NCBI GenBank assembly: GCA_963677225.1 | Contig: OY781923.1 | Coordinates: 496,001-560,000 of the forward strand | Length of the DNA: 64,000 nucleotides | Origin: SABI01 sp028532915 | GTDB taxonomy: Bacteria > Spirochaetota > Spirochaetia > Sphaerochaetales > Sphaerochaetaceae | Direction: 5' to 3' | Part shown: piece by piece, positions 59,484 through 64,000 of the stretch | How the letters are laid out: the number at the start of each line of letters is the position of its first letter | Numbering within the stretch: position 1 is the first letter of the stretch | Notes under the pieces: generated by a model | Databases searched by the model: none | Seen by the model: the letters and a program-made list of their open reading frames with translations, nothing else | What the model was told of the DNA's origin: nothing | Made by a program: the position numbers and the translations under genes

Positions 59484-60302
59484 ATGAGATACTCACTGAT
59501 TACAGACATCGACGGCACACTATTGAAGAAAACAGAGATCCCTCCAGCCTCTGTGATTCACTCTCTTCAAAGCTTCATGGAACAGGGGAATCTTGTCTCT
59601 TTATGCACAGGAAGACCTTTTCATGCCTGCAGCAATCTTTTCTCTCATCTTCCTGAAAAGATCGCACCCAGTATTTTCTTCGGTGGTGCTCTGATATGGG
59701 ATGTGATGAACAAAAGAGAGATATCAAGTATCAGCTGTGACAGGAAGATATTTGATCTGATCAAAGAAATCTATGATAAATACCCTTCAGTTAGCATCAC
59801 GATGAACACCAGTGAGGAAGCCTGGACATTACGCAGCAATTCAACATTGCAAAGCAGGGCGATCCCGTATGATCGTGATGCTCAAATGATTTACACCTTA
59901 CCCTCATCAGACAAAAGAATCCTCAAAGTACTCCTCACCAGTGAGAACCCGTCAGAGCTGATTGAAATAGAATCAACCATGATCGACAAGTCCCTATTTC
60001 ACGGGAACTTCGCCAGCTCTCATTTTTACGATATCACCGATAACAAGGTTCACAAAGGAACTGCGATCCAGACATTGAAAGAAGTCATTCCTGAAATCAA
60101 AGAATGCACTGTCTGGGCCGCAGGTGATGCACTATCGGATTCGTACATGAAAGAGTATGTTGATCATTTTGCAGCACCGGATGATGGCCATCCGGAAGTT
60201 GTAGCCTGTGCGGATTATATATTCCCCACGGCAAAAGAGGGGGGAATGGCAAAGTTGATCTCTCATCTTCTTGCATCAGAAGCCTCTTCACAAGATCGAT
60301 AA
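59484..60302 (+). CDS. HAD-family phosphatase, Cof type
   Basis: This is a 272-residue cytoplasmic phosphatase of the Cof/sugar-phosphatase class. It has motif I DIDGTLLKK near residue 9, motif II LCTGRPFHA, KGTAIQTLKE and the late AAGDALSDSYM with metal-binding Asp. It probably dephosphorylates a sugar phosphate or flavin nucleotide. It is the first chromosomal gene right of the island and converges with the dehydrogenase gene. Confidence 0.88.
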   Translation: MRYSLITDIDGTLLKKTEIPPASVIHSLQSFMEQGNLVSLCTGRPFHACSNLFSHLPEKIAPSIFFGGALIWDVMNKREISSISCDRKIFDLIKEIYDKYPSVSITMNTSEEAWTLRSNSTLQSRAIPYDRDAQMIYTLPSSDKRILKVLLTSENPSELIEIESTMIDKSLFHGNFASSHFYDITDNKVHKGTAIQTLKEVIPEIKECTVWAAGDALSDSYMKEYVDHFAAPDDGHPEVVACADYIFPTAKEGGMAKLISHLLASEASSQDR

Positions 60303-60318
60303 TCTGATATATTCCTAA

Positions 60319-61506
60319 TTAGGTGATATCCTTCATCTTCTCAGAGATGTTCTCAAACAACTCATTTCCCAGATTCGACTCTTCCCAGCTGCTTATGTTG
60401 AGAATCTTCTCTTTCAGGGGAAGAGATTCTATGTGTTCGAGTGCTTGTTTGTCGCTTTCGAACATTTTTCCATCCGTGTCGGTCGCTTTGAAAGAGAGGG
60501 CTGCAAGATATGCTTTTCCTATGGAGTCCCAGGGAAGGCCTTTTTTCTCTGCTTCTATGATGATTCCCATCAGGCGATCATCAAAGCGCAGCTTTCTTCT
60601 GAGGTCTCTTCCGACCCGGTAGACTGTGTCTCCCAGAGCCTTGTTTGCGAATCTGCTGAGAAGGTCATCAATATGAGAGGTAAGATCTTCTTGTGTGAAG
60701 ACAGCAGGGTAGAGCTGTTGCAGGATCTCACTTGACTGAATCATCGCAGCTCTCACATCCGCTCTTATCTTCTCATCTTCTATGACCTGTGCGATCAATC
60801 TTAACCTTGGATGCCTTTTGAATCCCAGATATGCAGCAGTCGCATGTCCCAGATTGTGGATGAACAGCTTTCTGTCCACATAGGCTGAGATGGGACTTAC
60901 CGGATGCAGCGGTGCCACATTATCAGGAATCGGATTTTTGAATCCATCTTTGTCGACAATGAGCTCGTTATACGGTTCCGCCTTTATCTTTAATAGGTTG
61001 CTCATGTCTTGTATAGGAACCATCTTACCGATACTTGTTTCAATCAGACCGATATACTTTCTTCCCGGAAAATCCTTTGGAAGATGAGAAGATAGAAGAT
61101 CGGTTACAATGGTTGAAGCATTGTGGATATTCTCTGCTAATATGATATCGATTGGCTCTTCAGGTTTCTTACTGTACCTGTATTCGATAGCCTTTGAAAG
61201 TCCTTCTGCAATATGAGGCCACACGTTCTTTCCGACAGATACTCCCATAAGTCGTGCCTTTGAGATAGTTTCATTCACTATCTTTTGATCGTTCGCATCG
61301 ATTGCATCGACATTCTTGACTCTGATATCAGCTGTCTTTTCTCCATCAACGCTCTGTACCACATATTCATGTGACTCATTCAGAACATTGATCAACTCTT
61401 TGTTGATATCGATAAATGTCACCTGATAACCGCTTGTCGCGAACACCTGTCCGATAAACGATCTTCCGATGTTTCCTCCTCCCCACTGCACGAATAACGA
61501 ATTCAC
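60319..61506 (-). CDS. Mannitol-1-phosphate 5-dehydrogenase-like polyol(-phosphate) dehydrogenase
   Basis: This 395-residue NAD-dependent enzyme is of the long-chain polyol dehydrogenase family (MtlD). It has the Rossmann motif WGGGNIGRSFIGQVF, the ILAENIHNAS stretch, and the catalytic segment VDRKLFIHNLGHATAAYLG with Lys, Asn and His. It should oxidise a sugar-alcohol phosphate to the ketose phosphate. It starts four bases inside the PfkB kinase gene, so it is the third gene of an operon with two sugar kinases. The polyol is not known. Confidence 0.85.
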   Translation of the reverse strand: MNSLFVQWGGGNIGRSFIGQVFATSGYQVTFIDINKELINVLNESHEYVVQSVDGEKTADIRVKNVDAIDANDQKIVNETISKARLMGVSVGKNVWPHIAEGLSKAIEYRYSKKPEEPIDIILAENIHNASTIVTDLLSSHLPKDFPGRKYIGLIETSIGKMVPIQDMSNLLKIKAEPYNELIVDKDGFKNPIPDNVAPLHPVSPISAYVDRKLFIHNLGHATAAYLGFKRHPRLRLIAQVIEDEKIRADVRAAMIQSSEILQQLYPAVFTQEDLTSHIDDLLSRFANKALGDTVYRVGRDLRRKLRFDDRLMGIIIEAEKKGLPWDSIGKAYLAALSFKATDTDGKMFESDKQALEHIESLPLKEKILNISSWEESNLGNELFENISEKMKDIT

Positions 61507-62690
61507 TCTATTTCTCCTACTTTGCTTAAATATGCTTGAACGACAGGTTGCAGAAGCTTCTCCTTTTCTCCCTGTTCTTTCTCGTAATAGGTTCCGCCGT
61601 GATAGGTGCAGGTAAGCCCTCCTGACGCGGCACCCCAGGCACAGATGTCTTTCATCTCTATCAGCGTGCCATCCTCTTTGAGTTGATGCTGTCCCAGCGC
61701 AACTAATACACCACCTACAAAATTATCACCGCAGCCTGTCGTATCCTTACGTAGCGAAGGATCTTTCGCCATGAGCTCATCCACGTATTCGCTCACGGGA
61801 AAGCTTTTCAAACCGCATCGCCGGATCATCCTTCCGTCAGAGTAGGCCAGGATGTCCAAAGCTCCCCTTGTGATGATCAATGCTCCCACGCCGAAGGAGA
61901 TGAGAGCATCTGCCGCTTCTATCACATCGCACTTTCCGCTGAGACGAAGAGCTTCCTCTTCGTCTGTAACAAGAAGATCGATGTTCTTATACGAACTGTC
62001 ATCTCCCAGAGGCCATCTGCTGTTCGGATCAGCTTTCTCTGCTCTGAAATCATATACTGTTCCCACAACTGTCATGCAGCCTCTTTTCTTCGCTTTAGCC
62101 AGAACCTTATGAAGACCGTCATGCAGGCGGGGAACCAGAGCTGTTCCTCCCAGAAGGACGACATCGGCATCATAAAAAGAATCGGGAAGATCCTCTTCTC
62201 CGTAGTATCCTGCAGCTCCGATTGTGTTGATGAACGATCTTTCTCCCTTTCCGTTTCGCTGAGTCGGATCATCGAATACATCGGTCGTAGCACTGCGTCT
62301 GTCAGGAATCTCCTTCAAAAGTGCATGCAAAGGAGTCTTCTCAATAGACTGCCTGATGATCTGGGCATACTCATCTTTACCTGTCGCTCCGTAGAATGAG
62401 ACTTCGACATTCTGTGGGGCGAGAATCTGGGAAGCATGAACGAGGGCGACTACTGATGGACCTCCGAGATTGACGATATCAGGTGATCTTCCTTTACTGA
62501 GATCATGAAGTATTTCCTTGTACGCTCTTTTGGCAAACACCTCGATATCTTCACTGAAGACCAATCCTCCCTCTATCAGACCGCCATCTCCTTTTTCAAC
62601 GCTCATAAGATTTCTGAACGATATATCTTCGTAAGAACAATTCATATAGATAGAATCGACCAGACAGCATCCGGCTCCGTTAATACGCAT
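61503..62690 (-). CDS. Carbohydrate kinase, PfkB family
   Basis: This 395-residue kinase of the ribokinase/PfkB fold transfers phosphate from ATP to a sugar or sugar alcohol. The key motif DTTGCGDNFVGGVLVALG, with the catalytic Asp and anion hole, is near residue 318. PDIVNLGGPSVVAL is the first conserved segment. It is longer than ribokinase (about 300), with an extra N-terminal region beginning MRINGAGCCLVDSIYM. It lies in the polyol operon between the dehydrogenase and the FGGY kinase genes. Confidence 0.88.
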   Translation of the reverse strand: MRINGAGCCLVDSIYMNCSYEDISFRNLMSVEKGDGGLIEGGLVFSEDIEVFAKRAYKEILHDLSKGRSPDIVNLGGPSVVALVHASQILAPQNVEVSFYGATGKDEYAQIIRQSIEKTPLHALLKEIPDRRSATTDVFDDPTQRNGKGERSFINTIGAAGYYGEEDLPDSFYDADVVLLGGTALVPRLHDGLHKVLAKAKKRGCMTVVGTVYDFRAEKADPNSRWPLGDDSSYKNIDLLVTDEEEALRLSGKCDVIEAADALISFGVGALIITRGALDILAYSDGRMIRRCGLKSFPVSEYVDELMAKDPSLRKDTTGCGDNFVGGVLVALGQHQLKEDGTLIEMKDICAWGAASGGLTCTYHGGTYYEKEQGEKEKLLQPVVQAYLSKVGEIE

Positions 62691-62775
62691 AATAACTTTC
62701 TCCTTTATAAAACATTATAATGGGTAAATGTCATTCTATAAAGGTTGTATTTTCAGGATATTATGCCCGAATATT

Positions 62776-63999
62776 TCAAATCCCTGTGCCATATTTTTCG
62801 AACATCTTCTGAAAATTTTGTATCTGAGTCTGATACATCGCATTATGAGCCGGATCGGGAAGGAACTCTGTCTGACCTCCTGTAATGGTCCCGACAGCCT
62901 CGTCTACACTGGAGTATTCCTTCGTCGCAATTCCTGCCAGAAGGGCTGCCCCGACTGTCCCCGAATTGATATTACTCGTCCTCTTTACTTTCTTGTTGAA
63001 AATATCGGCTTTCAGCTGCAGCCAAAGATCTGATCTGCTGCCCCCTCCGGTAGCGATGATCTCTTTCATATCAAAACCTTTGCGAGAGAGTTTCTCGATC
63101 GTCTCAAGAGAGTACATCGTCTCTCCTTCCAAAAGGGCGCGATACATATCGCCTCGTGTCGTGTTTGCATTCATCCCGTAATAGAAACCGCTCATGCCCG
63201 GATAGAAATAGGGCGCTCCGGTAGGTTCAATTGTCGGCAGAAAGATGATTCCGGTAGGATCCACCGGGGCTTCTGAAGTCAGAATATCAAGTATAGGCCT
63301 TTCTTCCAGACCCCTTTCGATCAGCTCTTTCGCGAAGACTTTCATGAACCAGGTCTGCAGCGATCCTGCCTGATTATACACAAGAGTGACGAACTTTCCA
63401 GGAATCACATGGTGCTGAATGTTCAGATTCAATGAATACAGCAGATTCTGATCTGGAAGAGAGTCGAACACGATCGTCGTACACTCGAATGTACCTATTC
63501 CTGTTACCGACTGCCCCTCCCTCACAGCTCCTGCTCCGAGAGCGTTCAGACATTGATCATGGCCGCCTGAGACCACCTGTACATGTCCTTCAAATCCTAA
63601 ATCATTTGCGACTTCAGGTACGACTTCGCCGATTACCGTACCGCCGGGAACAGGTTGTGCGAGCACTGACCTGTCGATATTCACCTTCTCAAGCAGCAGA
63701 TCCGACCAGTCCTCCTTTTTGATGTCGAACAGCAACATTCTGTTGGCATGGCTGAAGGTGGAAACGGCCTTCTTTGTCAGATAGTAGACGAGAAAATCTG
63801 CCCAGTTGAGAAACTTCCATACCTTCTTGTACAACTGGGGTCTTTCGTCCCTGTACCAGGCGATTTTAGGATACGTATAGGTGAAACTCAGGATATTAGG
63901 ATTGATATGATAAAAATAGAGAGGATCAAGTTCTTTCAGTACATCAATTGCATGTGCATGCCTGTTATCACTTCCGGCAATGCTTGTAGAGAGTATAGA
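62776..63999 (-). CDS. FGGY-family carbohydrate kinase (5' end beyond the window)
   Basis: This is a xylulokinase-like kinase. At least 407 residues are visible and the frame is open to the right edge of the window. GGHDQCLNALGAGAVREGQS, GIGTFECTTIVF and the ATGGGSRSDLWLQLKADIF signature at the C-terminal half are typical. The reading frame to the right of 63834 continues with LSFTYTYPKIAWYRDERPQL, confirming that the gene runs off the edge. It probably phosphorylates a ketose or polyol in the same pathway as the dehydrogenase. Confidence 0.9.
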   Translation of the reverse strand, partial: SILSTSIAGSDNRHAHAIDVLKELDPLYFYHINPNILSFTYTYPKIAWYRDERPQLYKKVWKFLNWADFLVYYLTKKAVSTFSHANRMLLFDIKKEDWSDLLLEKVNIDRSVLAQPVPGGTVIGEVVPEVANDLGFEGHVQVVSGGHDQCLNALGAGAVREGQSVTGIGTFECTTIVFDSLPDQNLLYSLNLNIQHHVIPGKFVTLVYNQAGSLQTWFMKVFAKELIERGLEERPILDILTSEAPVDPTGIIFLPTIEPTGAPYFYPGMSGFYYGMNANTTRGDMYRALLEGETMYSLETIEKLSRKGFDMKEIIATGGGSRSDLWLQLKADIFNKKVKRTSNINSGTVGAALLAGIATKEYSSVDEAVGTITGGQTEFLPDPAHNAMYQTQIQNFQKMFEKYGTGI

Positions 64000-64000
64000 T

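Noticed and set aside
1..64000. CRISPR arrays and tRNA or rRNA genes.
   Set aside because: No regularly spaced direct repeats with unique spacers and no tRNA- or rRNA-like stretches were seen.
60319..64000. Assignment of the polyol operon to mannitol specifically.
   Set aside because: The dehydrogenase family covers several polyols, and two sugar kinases without a PTS do not fit standard mannitol uptake; the substrate is left open.

Overview
The window reads as a chromosomal segment of an anaerobic, Gram-negative-type bacterium. The mix of ABC importers, amino-sugar and sugar-alcohol catabolism and a large O-antigen/exopolysaccharide locus suggests a spirochaete of the Sphaerochaeta kind. 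This is an inference from overall gene style: there is no rRNA, tRNA or other firm taxonomic marker here. Coding density is high and most genes sit in tight operons with clear GGAGG-type ribosome binding sites.

Region by region. (1) 1-5048: a peptide/nickel-type ABC importer (fused double ATPase and two permeases) ending in a nucleotide pyrophosphatase/phosphodiesterase-like gene. (2) 5049-9400: a purine module of adenine deaminase, a Crp/Fnr-type regulator and a purine permease, with related half-sites in front of both metabolic genes. (3) 9415-10742: an AAA ATPase/DUF4143 gene behind three palindromic operators. (4) 10796-13424: a MerR regulator divergent from an aldehyde/alcohol reductase pair, with a textbook 19-bp-spacer MerR promoter. 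(5) 13572-20887: a catabolic locus with a DegT aminotransferase and AraC regulator on the plus strand, facing a nagB-nagA-deoR operon that ends in an unusual fusion of an AGE-like alpha/alpha toroid and a ceramidase-like domain. (6) 21096-25906: a PP2C-like protein convergent with a three-gene ABC importer of the iron/sugar-phosphate type. (7) 25907-45039: a polysaccharide operon with a long structured leader, a WbpA-B-D-E cassette for a diacetamido-uronic acid, WecB, RmlA/RmlB with an aminotransferase and an acetyltransferase for a dTDP-amino sugar, LicD plus a cytidylyltransferase, Wzx, a candidate Wzy, glycosyltransferases and an ATP-grasp enzyme.

(8) 45036-49604 is a wrecked stretch: two 5' fragments of sugar/choline-phosphate nucleotidyltransferase genes, a probable group II intron 5' fragment and nested IS21-family copies. 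(9) 49689-59403 is an accessory island of double-XRE regulator, DUF1413 protein, DinJ-YoeB toxin-antitoxin, a DUF6076 protein and a phage-like module. The phage module holds a primase/DUF927 replication protein, HNH nuclease, P27 small terminase, DUF4314 protein and truncated amidoligase. No integrase, large terminase or structural genes are visible. (10) 59484-64000: a HAD phosphatase facing a sugar-alcohol operon (mannitol-type dehydrogenase, PfkB kinase, FGGY kinase that runs off the right edge).

The candidates for something new are the AGE-ceramidase fusion and its operon with a barrel-only NagA, the structured leader of the polysaccharide operon, and two sets of palindromic operators whose regulators are not obvious.
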